From the NCBI RefSeq assembly GCF_001028135.1, contig NZ_LDNM01000010.1:1-55158 (forward strand): a stretch of 55,158 bases of DNA, read 5' to 3'. This DNA comes from Xenorhabdus griffiniae (lineage in GTDB: Bacteria; Pseudomonadota; Gammaproteobacteria; Enterobacterales; Enterobacteriaceae). The position numbers were made by a program, and so were the translations under genes. The notes beneath the pieces were generated by a model, which saw only the letters and a list, made by a program, of their open reading frames with translations, had not been told where the DNA came from and searched no databases. Shown here one piece after another: positions 1-8,148 of the stretch (its first letter is position 1; every line of letters begins with the position of its first letter).

Positions 1-79
1 ATATTTCCCCGCGCAGAGGGGAAATATAAGGACTCACGTCGTCTTGCGGATGGCAACTTGAAGTTTATCGAGTGTATTA
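1..79 (-). repeat. Dispersed palindromic intergenic repeat, copy A (partial)
   Basis: Read on the minus strand, this stretch matches 19109-19183 closely over about 70 bp. Shared blocks include CTCGATAAACTTCAAGTTG and ATCCGCAAGACG, followed by a CCCC/GGGG hairpin flanked by ATAT. The copy is cut off by the left window edge. The form, with TTCAAG near one end and CTTGAA near the other, resembles repeats common between genes in Yersinia, Serratia, Photorhabdus and Xenorhabdus. From 80 to 363 the sequence is very AT-rich, and I see only the upstream region of the next gene there. Confidence 0.6.
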
Positions 80-363
80 ATGAATTTTTATAATTAAATA
101 ATTTTATGGGAAAATATATTATTAAATAATAATTTGTTGCCATTTTTATTTAAATTTCCATTTGGCTATTTAAGTAACTTAATTGATGTAATGTTATTTT
201 TGTGATTTATTCTGGAAATATTTTAGTGTTGGATGTAATATTATATATGTCGAATTTCAACAATGAAATGTCGCCATTATTTTTAATATCATAATGTAAA
301 AAATCAAGAGTTCCTTAAAAGGATAATGAATTTTTTATTATTATTTCTCAAAGAGGAATTATA

Positions 364-1458
364 ATGAGCACACAACAACACAATGTTTTTTTAAAAAAAA
401 TTATGAGCTTACCCACATTTAATCTTGAATTATCTAGTGGGGAAAGGGAGGTTCATCTGTTTGCTAATGGAAATATGCAAGTTTGTATCATTGTTAATAT
501 ACAAGCTGCAACTGATAATGAGGAGGTGGTAACCTTATCTACTGAACAATTAGATAGTATTGAATTAGTTGATAAAACAACAGATAAAAAATTATCTGGT
601 GAGTGGGAATACAGCTCAGAGGAAAACGATTACCGTCACCATCTTCCAGGACGTAGCATAACAAGAGATACCAATTTATCATATGAAAGAGACGCGATCA
701 GTGATGAGCCTAAACCCCAGAAAAAAATTTATTGGCTGAAAACAAAAAAAAGTGAAATCATCACAATAATGGCAAGAGTTACATTGGATGGGAAAACATA
801 TTCATCAGATGATTATCATCATAAGGGATCACATATTGTTGTTACAGGCCATGAACCAATTATTTATCATTCTGATAGTCTGGAGCCAGTAATTGAAGAA
901 ACAGTTACCTCTGGCACATATGGAGTTAAACAAACCATAACTACATATAGTTTATTTGGAACGAATACTCAAATTACATTTCAATATCCGCAATGGACTC
1001 AAAATAATTATTATCTCTTACCTAAAAAAAGTCAGGGCTATGCAGTGCATGATGTTGAAATTCGAAATACTATAAACGATGAAGATACCCTTAAGTATGA
1101 TTACCGAAGATTTACCCATCATACAAGAAGTAACAATCTTTACCTTTGGTTTCTTTGGGGGACATATAATGCTGAGAGAACAGCTGGCGCGGCTTATCAG
1201 GTCTTAGAATTTGATGACCCACATGGTACTTCCAGTTTTAAATGGGAAGCTACCCCACAAGAGAAGATAGTCACAACAACACGCACAGATGCTATTAGTT
1301 TGAGTAGGCTTTATTTTGAAAGCCCAAGACCTGATTTTTGGGTTGATGAGGCTGACCAAATTCCACAATTCAAATTCCGTGATATCTATGGTAATGAGTC
1401 TGTCTTTCTAAAAGTTATCATGGACAATGCAGATTCGTTTCACCTACAGGAGGGCTGA
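364..1458 (+). CDS. Hypothetical protein, companion gene of the RHS toxin
   Basis: This 364-residue protein has no family I can name. It has no signal peptide and no membrane segment. It alternates charged and aromatic or hydrophobic residues in a way typical of beta-rich domains, is rich in His and Tyr in the middle (HHKG near residue 158, RRFTHHTRS near 250), and ends acidic. A good ribosome binding site (AGAGGAA) precedes the ATG. The gene is AT-rich, in contrast to the GC-richer RHS gene 102 bp downstream on the same strand. Its position suggests co-transcription with the RHS gene and a role as chaperone, adaptor or co-delivered factor. It lies upstream of the toxin, whereas immunity genes normally follow, so an immunity role is less likely. 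The function is inferred from position only. Confidence 0.7.
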   Translation: MSTQQHNVFLKKIMSLPTFNLELSSGEREVHLFANGNMQVCIIVNIQAATDNEEVVTLSTEQLDSIELVDKTTDKKLSGEWEYSSEENDYRHHLPGRSITRDTNLSYERDAISDEPKPQKKIYWLKTKKSEIITIMARVTLDGKTYSSDDYHHKGSHIVVTGHEPIIYHSDSLEPVIEETVTSGTYGVKQTITTYSLFGTNTQITFQYPQWTQNNYYLLPKKSQGYAVHDVEIRNTINDEDTLKYDYRRFTHHTRSNNLYLWFLWGTYNAERTAGAAYQVLEFDDPHGTSSFKWEATPQEKIVTTTRTDAISLSRLYFESPRPDFWVDEADQIPQFKFRDIYGNESVFLKVIMDNADSFHLQEG

Positions 1459-1560
1459 ATATAATATTTTGTCAGTCGCCGTAGTGAGTTTTCCTTGAGC
1501 ATCCTCTGATTAAGAAATGAGAAATACATTTTTCTATAACTAGAAAAGAGAGGCGCTAAA

Positions 1561-4500
1561 ATGCCATATGATTTTTTCTCAAATGCCCACAACTTTCAAA
1601 GTGCGGCCATGGGCAGTGTCGACCCCCGCACCGGCCTGTTTACGTATGCGATGCTGGTTGCTCAGTTAACCGGCAACAATCACCTCGGGCCGACTCAAAC
1701 GATAGCGCTGTCGTATAACCCGCTTAATACCGGAGATATTGGCCTGGGTATTGGTTTTTCCCTGGGGCTGACCCAGTATGACCGCCGGCAACGGTTATTA
1801 AGTCTCTCCACCGGTGAGCGCTATAAAGTGGATGAATACACGGACAAAGTCTATCTGAAACAGTATAAGCAGGATGTTGTGCGGTTTGAAAAGGACGTCA
1901 CTCAGAATGTTTACCGGGTGATCCATAAATCGGGTACAGTTGAAGTGTTGACCGGGCCGAAAAATGCCTATCACCTCAAAGTGCCTACACAGATATTTAC
2001 CCCGCTGGGCCATGCCCTGAAACTGGACTGGATTTATAAAACGGGGACGATACCCCGTCTTGCTGCGGTATCGGACGAAAGGCGGGTGCTGTTAAAAATT
2101 GAGTATAAAACAGCTCGCTATACCCGTATTACGGTCTGGCCCGAATCATCGGAATCTTATGATATCCGATTACGCTTTGAGAATGACAAAGTCACTCAGA
2201 TTAGCAATGAGACGAGTCACCACAGGTTAATCTGGACGCTGGAATATGACTCAGACAGCAATTTTTTAACCCGGGTTTCATCTCCGACAGGTGCCACGGA
2301 ATTTGTGGATTACGATTTTGACGGCCATCAGTTTCCCAAAGAGGCAAAATTGCCGCCTCTGCCTTATGTCACCCGCTACACGCAACATACAAAGCAACGT
2401 TCCGAAATCATTAAGCACTATAAATATACAGAGTATAATTTTTTGGGTTATGGGAGTCACGAGAGCTGGAATGATGATGAAGATTTTCTCTACGGTGTCT
2501 TAAGTCATTACTGGTATGGCTCGACCGAAAGCTGGGACAACGGCACCACGCAACGCCATATTACCCGAAAGTATAATAAATACCATTTATTGGTGTCCGA
2601 AACGACGGAGCAAAATGGGTGCAGGCGGGTGCATGAGACCGACTATTATGCGCAGGAGGGCCGTTCGTTTGAAGAACAGCCCCCGCAGTTCCAGCTGCCG
2701 AAAACAGCCCGCGTCAGCTTCAATGACACCCCGGATGTGGAGGTGATCCAGACCGAGTTTGATGAAGCGGGAAACCCGACCGTGCAAATTGCGCCGGATG
2801 GCACCCGCACGGACTGGGTTTATTATCCGGCTGAGGGAGAAGAAGGGGGCTGCCCGGCGTCCCCGCAGGGCTTCGTGCGTTTTGTCAAATCCAGGACCGT
2901 GACACCGGGCAGGGCCTCGCCGGGAGGGACGTATGAGGATGTTCCGACTCACCGGACAGTCTATCGCTATGAGGTATTGCCGACCCTTCCCGGCGCACCC
3001 TGTGCGCATGCCGTCGCCTGCACCTATCAGGGCTGGTATAGTGAACAGCAGCATAACCCTCAGTTACTGCATGAAACACAGACCCACTATGTAAATGATA
3101 CCCGCTCTCCAGACCACGGGCGCATCCGGCGGATTGACGAGACGGTGCATGCCCTGTCGGGAGAGGCGCTTGCGGCCGGCAAGGCATGGACAAGCTCCCA
3201 GATTTTCAGCTATACCCTGCAAGGTGAAGCGCTGGTGAAAACCGGTCAATGGGTCGGTCATGACCGGCTCAGTCTGACAACCGAGAGTCGTCAGTCGCAG
3301 GTCAGCGGCAAGTTATGGCAGGCCGTGGATGCACAGCAATGCACGGCTCATTATGATTATGATGAGCTGGGACGTATCTCAACGTATACCAGTAATGCGC
3401 ATACCGACTATGCCCAGACGGTACATTATGCCTATGCCATTGAAGAGACAGGGGCAGCGGCGACCACAAAAAATGATGTATGGGGCAATCAGGCGCGTCT
3501 CCGCTTTAACGGGCTGGGTCATGTCTGCCAGCAGGAGATACGGGAAAAGGGGCAGGGAGAACAGGGCTGGCGGTTAGCATCTGACGCTGAACGGGATGGT
3601 TGGGGGCGGGTGGTCACTCAAACCCGGTATGACTGGTTACCTGTGGAAGATGGTACTGACAATCATGGTTGGACTGACCATGCCGCCGGTCAGATGGTGC
3701 GGATCTCTTCCAGCCAGCGTATTGAATACGATGACTGGGGAAAATTACACCGGATTATCCAGGACACGGGTGAGAGCGTCCGGCAGGATTATGATCCGGT
3801 GATCCGCACTGCGCAGATAACCCAACTGGCGGAAGGATTGCACTTTAGTCACAGTACCGTAGTGTATGATAACCGTCATCAGCCGGTCACGATCACCCTC
3901 TACGACAGCCAGGGGAAACAATATCGCCAGCAACACTACTACTATGATGGTCTGGGGCAGTTACGGGCCAGCGTTGACGAATTGGGGCAAAAGACCGAAT
4001 ACACGTACGATTTATTGGGACGGATATTGACGATAAGTCACGCTGATGGCACGGTTATCCGAAAATCTTATGCGCCGTTCACGACCGGCAATTTAGTCAC
4101 GCAAATTGAAGTGAATGGGGAGGTGCTGGGGCGCCGTCGCTTCGACAGCCTGCACCGTCAGGTTGAAGTCACCAGCAGGGGGCGTACTTACTCTTCGTCC
4201 TATCAGGGGAATAGCCCCAGCCCCCGCGAGGTGACCGATCCGCTGGGGCAAACGGTGAAGTATCACTATGAACCGCAGCTGGGCAATGCCCTGACACAGG
4301 TGGAGGCGGGGGCGATACAGCAGCATTTTACCTACGATCCCCGGACCGGAGCGATGACAGCCGACCGTGCGGTACAGCAGGTCACTCACGGTATGGAATA
4401 TACCGCTTCCGGTCGTTTGCAGCAGGAAACCTTCCGTTTTGACGATAAGGGCACGGCACGGGCGGCGACCTATACCTATTCCCCTATGGGCCGGCTGACC

Positions 4501-6642
4501 GCTTATCAGGATGTTACCGGGAAAAACTGTCGGGTCAGTTTTGATAAATCCGGCCGCCCGGTGGCGGCTTATGATCCTGATGTGGACGTGGTATTAACCT
4601 ACGATGCGGCCAGCCGGGTCAGGGGCTGGCGCGTTCACGACAAACGCAGTGGTAAAACCCTGACCACCACGCTGGATTGGGATGATTTTGGGCGTGAGAC
4701 GGCACGCCACATCCAGACGGAAACGGATACGCTGACTCTGGCACACACGTATACGGTCAGGGATCAGGTGGCGTCGTGCACCACCCGTTCACAAAGTGCC
4801 GGTTTGCTACGTCAGGAAACCTACACCTATGATCCGATCCGCAACTGGCTGACAGAATATGACTGTACGGGGTTAGAGCTTCCGCGTGATGCCTATGGTT
4901 TTAGCATAGCCCATCAGCGTTTTACCTACGATCGTTTGGGGAATATCCTGACATGCCTCACCACCCTTGATGATGGCCGCAGTGATACAGCCACGTTTAT
5001 CTACAACCCGTCAGATCCCTGTCAGTTACTTACCGTCACCCATACCCACCCGGATTATCCGGCCACGATCCGTTTAGCGTATGACGCGGCCGGTCGTCTG
5101 AGACAGGATGAAGCGGGCCGGGCTTTAACCTATGATGCATTAGGGCGGCTGGTTAATGTGAGCGCCGGTGACCTGAGCAGCTCCTATACCTATGATGCGG
5201 GCAACCGACTGGCGCTACAACAAATCGGCACAGACAGAACCCATGAGCTTTATTATCAGGGGGCCACCCGCGTGACCGAAATTCTGCGCGAAAGCGGTGC
5301 GGTGACCCGTTTGTTACGGGCACAGGGGGAAACCGTGGCAGCCATCATGGATACCGGTACACATTTATTGGGCACTGACGGTCATGGCAGCGTGCTGGTG
5401 AGCCAGCAGGGAGAAGACCCGGAAACCCGCTATTGCTATTCCCCTTACGGGCAGCAGGCCGAAGGGAAAGGTAACCCGGCTATTCCGGCGTATAATGGCG
5501 AACGCCGTGATCCGGTGGGAGGAGCCTATCATCTGGGCAATGGATACCGGACTTATCATCCTGTTTTGATGCGTTTTAATGCCCCTGATAGCTGGAGTCC
5601 ATTTGGTGCCGGGGGACTCAATCCGTATGCCTACTGCCTCGGTGATCCGATCAATCATATTGACCCGACGGGGCATCTCAGTCTGGGCAGTATTTTTGGG
5701 ATTATTGGCGGCGCCATCGGGCTGGTGATTGGGCTGGCGATGGCTATCCCCACCGGTGGGGCCTCACTGGCGGGTGATGCCGCCATTCTCGCGGGGATTA
5801 TCGCGGATGTGACCGGGATTGCCAGTGCGGCCACAGAAGACAGCAACCCCCGGGTCTCGGCAATTCTCGGCTGGGTTTCTCTGGGACTGGGGGCGCTCAG
5901 TCTGGGGACCAGTGTCATTGGCGGTCTTAGCCGCAGCATGAGGCGGTTGGGCCAACAGTCAGGTGAGTTTAGTGAAGCGTTTGGCAGCCGGTTCAGTAGT
6001 GGAGGGCCAAGGCAAATGAATCTGGTCACCCCTCCTGCAACATCAAGCGGATCAATGGCAAGCTCAAGCAATGACTATGTAGCCGTGTTCAGGCACGCCA
6101 TAGTTGAAAATAGGATTAGGCAAGTTGAAAATCCCAGAGGGAGTGGTTTTTATACTGTAGGGATAGAAACTAATGGATTACCTGAAAATAGTCAGATGCA
6201 ATACCTGAGAAGGAAATTATTTACCCCAAGAGGGGATAACTCTACGATAGAAATTATTGATAATATCATGCCATTAGAAAATGGAACTAACCAGTTATTA
6301 AATATCGGAAATGAAGATTTTGAAGTATTATATTTGCACTTTATAGACACCAGCATATTAAGTAATCGTAATCTATCTAATGCTGTTATTGGCACTGTTA
6401 ATCGTCTCCGTCTTGTCACTAGACTTCATCTCTTAGACGCATCTGCATTTGACGATAACACTATAAATATGATGAAACGTTTGTGGGAAGTAAGCGAATT
6501 TTCTAATTCTAGTTTATGTAAGTGGCTATATTATCACTTGCGGTATTTATCTCCGAATCTAAATTTCCCAAACGATATAGCGGCAGAAGACAATGCATTT
6601 CAGTTTTTTAATCATATTCTTATTCCAAATCTGAGGGGATAA
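1561..6642 (+). CDS. RHS/YD-repeat polymorphic toxin with unrecognised C-terminal tip
   Basis: This 1693-residue protein belongs to the RHS/YD-repeat class. The first ~300 residues match the N-terminal region of stand-alone RHS proteins (VDPRTGLF, LSYNPL, LTLSTGE-like motifs). Repeated xxYDxxGR units fill the middle (YDELGRI, YDLLGRIL, YDALGRL). The RHS core ends with SPYGQQ at about 1294, PDSWSPFG at about 1342 and DPTGH at 1368-1372, the usual self-cleavage border. A Gly/Ala-rich hydrophobic segment (about 1376-1465) follows, then a roughly 190-residue tip from about 1500 that I cannot assign. The DNA turns AT-rich from about 6060, as in polymorphic toxins that swap tips. No signal peptide or PAAR domain is visible. 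The ATG has an AGAGAGG ribosome binding site. TccC proteins share the core but are shorter (about 900-1050 residues). By family, the repeats form a shell that encloses the tip; whether the target is insect or bacterial is unknown. Confidence 0.9.
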   Translation: MPYDFFSNAHNFQSAAMGSVDPRTGLFTYAMLVAQLTGNNHLGPTQTIALSYNPLNTGDIGLGIGFSLGLTQYDRRQRLLSLSTGERYKVDEYTDKVYLKQYKQDVVRFEKDVTQNVYRVIHKSGTVEVLTGPKNAYHLKVPTQIFTPLGHALKLDWIYKTGTIPRLAAVSDERRVLLKIEYKTARYTRITVWPESSESYDIRLRFENDKVTQISNETSHHRLIWTLEYDSDSNFLTRVSSPTGATEFVDYDFDGHQFPKEAKLPPLPYVTRYTQHTKQRSEIIKHYKYTEYNFLGYGSHESWNDDEDFLYGVLSHYWYGSTESWDNGTTQRHITRKYNKYHLLVSETTEQNGCRRVHETDYYAQEGRSFEEQPPQFQLPKTARVSFNDTPDVEVIQTEFDEAGNPTVQIAPDGTRTDWVYYPAEGEEGGCPASPQGFVRFVKSRTVTPGRASPGGTYEDVPTHRTVYRYEVLPTLPGAPCAHAVACTYQGWYSEQQHNPQLLHETQTHYVNDTRSPDHGRIRRIDETVHALSGEALAAGKAWTSSQIFSYTLQGEALVKTGQWVGHDRLSLTTESRQSQVSGKLWQAVDAQQCTAHYDYDELGRISTYTSNAHTDYAQTVHYAYAIEETGAAATTKNDVWGNQARLRFNGLGHVCQQEIREKGQGEQGWRLASDAERDGWGRVVTQTRYDWLPVEDGTDNHGWTDHAAGQMVRISSSQRIEYDDWGKLHRIIQDTGESVRQDYDPVIRTAQITQLAEGLHFSHSTVVYDNRHQPVTITLYDSQGKQYRQQHYYYDGLGQLRASVDELGQKTEYTYDLLGRILTISHADGTVIRKSYAPFTTGNLVTQIEVNGEVLGRRRFDSLHRQVEVTSRGRTYSSSYQGNSPSPREVTDPLGQTVKYHYEPQLGNALTQVEAGAIQQHFTYDPRTGAMTADRAVQQVTHGMEYTASGRLQQETFRFDDKGTARAATYTYSPMGRLTAYQDVTGKNCRVSFDKSGRPVAAYDPDVDVVLTYDAASRVRGWRVHDKRSGKTLTTTLDWDDFGRETARHIQTETDTLTLAHTYTVRDQVASCTTRSQSAGLLRQETYTYDPIRNWLTEYDCTGLELPRDAYGFSIAHQRFTYDRLGNILTCLTTLDDGRSDTATFIYNPSDPCQLLTVTHTHPDYPATIRLAYDAAGRLRQDEAGRALTYDALGRLVNVSAGDLSSSYTYDAGNRLALQQIGTDRTHELYYQGATRVTEILRESGAVTRLLRAQGETVAAIMDTGTHLLGTDGHGSVLVSQQGEDPETRYCYSPYGQQAEGKGNPAIPAYNGERRDPVGGAYHLGNGYRTYHPVLMRFNAPDSWSPFGAGGLNPYAYCLGDPINHIDPTGHLSLGSIFGIIGGAIGLVIGLAMAIPTGGASLAGDAAILAGIIADVTGIASAATEDSNPRVSAILGWVSLGLGALSLGTSVIGGLSRSMRRLGQQSGEFSEAFGSRFSSGGPRQMNLVTPPATSSGSMASSSNDYVAVFRHAIVENRIRQVENPRGSGFYTVGIETNGLPENSQMQYLRRKLFTPRGDNSTIEIIDNIMPLENGTNQLLNIGNEDFEVLYLHFIDTSILSNRNLSNAVIGTVNRLRLVTRLHLLDASAFDDNTINMMKRLWEVSEFSNSSLCKWLYYHLRYLSPNLNFPNDIAAEDNAFQFFNHILIPNLRG

Positions 6643-6664
6643 AAAAGTAAGCCTGGATTGGTAT

Positions 6665-6766
6665 ATGGGTATCCTGTCATGGATTATCTTTGGTCTGATC
6701 GCCGGAATCCTCGCTAAATGGATTCTGCCGGGAAATAACAGCAATTGTTCTGTTTGTATACCCTAA
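6665..6766 (+). pseudogene. Truncated YeaQ/YmgE (GlsB) family membrane protein
   Basis: The first 24 codons read MGILSWIIFGLIAGILAKWI followed by LPGNN. This is the N-terminal hydrophobic helix of the transglycosylase-associated YeaQ/YmgE/GlsB family, whose members are about 82-85 residues. After PGNN the similarity stops and the frame ends nine codons later, so about 60 residues are missing. The ATG lies inside a GGATTGGTATATG sequence that also occurs at the end of repeat copy B at 19210. The gene was probably broken when the RHS module or a repeat arrived. Confidence 0.7.
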
Positions 6767-6785
6767 AATTTCTAACCAAGAATAC

Positions 6786-6818
6786 AAGAAAGGGCATATT
6801 ATTTTGATGCTCTTTCTT
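6786..6818. terminator. Hairpin terminator between RHS module and sseA
   Basis: A 12-bp stem pairs AAGAAAGGGCAT (6786-6797) with ATGCTCTTTCTT (6807-6818), with one G-T pair and a 9-nt loop. It lies 22 bp beyond the sseA stop on the minus strand and could also serve the plus-strand module. Confidence 0.55.
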
Positions 6819-6840
6819 GCTCTTTATTATTGTCAATAAC

Positions 6841-7680
6841 CTATTTTTCTAATGGAAGTGAAGCATCAGCGCCCCATTCAGCCCAGGAGCCATCGTATAA
6901 TCCCGCTTCTTTATGACCAATCATATCAAGCCCCAGGACTAAAATTGCGGCTGTCATACCAGAACCACAACTGGTAATTATGGGTTGGCTTAAATCAATG
7001 CCCTGTTTGCGGAATATTGCTGCAATTTCTTCTTGTGGCTTATAGCTCCCGTTATCAATCAGGGCTGTCCACGGAACATTTTTAGCGCCGGGCAGGTGCC
7101 CCATTCTCAGACCTGGACGGGGTTCCGGCACTTTTGCCTGAAAACGGTCTTCTGCCCTGGCATCGACAAATTGTACCGCGACATTGTTACGGATAGCATC
7201 AAGGATCTGTGCCTGAGAACAGACTTTTTCAGGGGCAAACTGGATATTGAAAACTTCGGGAGAGCGAATAACTTTACCTGATTCGGGTGGATAACCGGCT
7301 TGCTGCCAGCCTTGTAAGCCCCCTGCAAGAATACGGATATGATGAGCCCCAAAAATTTTAAATGTCCACCATGCCCGTGGGGCGGAAAACATATTGCCTT
7401 GATCGTAAATTATCACCAGATGATTTTCACTGATGCCCATTTTGCTAACAGCCTGACGAAAGGTTTCCGGCTCCGGCAACATGTGAGGCAGGTTGATTTG
7501 TAGATTAGCGACCTCATCCAGATCAAAAAATTGTGCGCCCGGAATGTGTTTCTCTAACCAAAGCTGGTGATAATTGATGGATTGGGTAGGCATTGGGGCA
7601 CTGGCATCAACGACAACGATATTCTCATCATGGCGATGTTCGTTTAACCATTGTGAACTGACAAAATATTCATTTTTCAT
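6841..7680 (-). CDS. sseA: 3-mercaptopyruvate sulfurtransferase
   Basis: A cytoplasmic enzyme that moves sulfur from 3-mercaptopyruvate to a thiol acceptor or cyanide. The 279-residue product has two rhodanese domains: an inactive N-terminal one (residues 1-140) and a catalytic C-terminal one with the active-site loop CGSGMT starting at Cys238, the same position as in E. coli SseA. The motif HIPGAQFFD near residue 45 and its counterpart HLPGAKNVPW near 195 mark the two domains. I start at the ATG at 7680, because GAGGAAG lies just upstream of it. A start four codons earlier (7692) has no ribosome binding site. The gene is followed by a hairpin and preceded by a small membrane-protein gene in the same orientation. 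Confidence 0.93.
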   Translation of the reverse strand: MKNEYFVSSQWLNEHRHDENIVVVDASAPMPTQSINYHQLWLEKHIPGAQFFDLDEVANLQINLPHMLPEPETFRQAVSKMGISENHLVIIYDQGNMFSAPRAWWTFKIFGAHHIRILAGGLQGWQQAGYPPESGKVIRSPEVFNIQFAPEKVCSQAQILDAIRNNVAVQFVDARAEDRFQAKVPEPRPGLRMGHLPGAKNVPWTALIDNGSYKPQEEIAAIFRKQGIDLSQPIITSCGSGMTAAILVLGLDMIGHKEAGLYDGSWAEWGADASLPLEK

Positions 7681-7719
7681 GAGCTTCCTCATCGGGTGTT
7701 ACGATACAAGCCAATGTAT

Positions 7720-7875
7720 TTATTGCTGCCCTGTTGGCGCATTTTCCTGCTGAGCCTGTTGTGGTGCTTCGGCTGGTGTGGTTGAGCGGGTATATATATT
7801 CATCCCTGCCAGAAAGATCCCGCCAATTGAGCCGATGGAAAATAATATGATGATAATGAGCAGGATTTTTTTCAT
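7720..7875 (-). CDS. Small single-pass membrane protein (51 aa)
   Basis: The frame encodes 51 residues starting MKKILLIIIILFSIGSIGGI. A hydrophobic helix covers residues 4-24, and the tail is rich in Gln, Pro and Ala with few charges. The ATG is preceded by GGAGA at good spacing, and the frame ends 39 bp before the sseA start, so it may be co-transcribed with sseA. It is most likely an inner-membrane microprotein with its tail in the periplasm. The helix could alternatively be an uncleaved signal, because no lipobox cysteine is present. I do not recognise a family. Hydrophobic codon content and the ribosome binding site support translation. Confidence 0.6.
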   Translation of the reverse strand: MKKILLIIIILFSIGSIGGIFLAGMNIYTRSTTPAEAPQQAQQENAPTGQQ

Positions 7876-8148
7876 CTCTGTCTCCAATAAGGTTTTAATA
7901 ACGAGTTATAACGGTTATAAAAAGTCAAAAGTATATCGGCTTCTGCATTCCAGACAAGCGATAACCGATTTTCTTGCATTGAGAGTAAAAAGACTGGAAA
8001 CCGCTTCGCAGGAATGATCATATAAAGCTGATTTGAGATCAGTTCTATGGGAAAATTATTCCTTACCAAATTGCGCTTATGCGTTTGAATAGTAAAGACA
8101 GAAGTATGATGAAAAAAATAGCTCTCCAATTTTTAAGCAGTAAAACTC

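Noticed and set aside
2587-3054. 155-codon minus-strand frame inside the RHS gene
   Set aside because: Long antisense frames are expected in GC-richer coding DNA; the sense strand carries continuous YD repeats.
8000-8148. LexA (SOS) box upstream of dinG
   Set aside because: No CTGT-N8-ACAG sequence was seen, although E. coli dinG has one.
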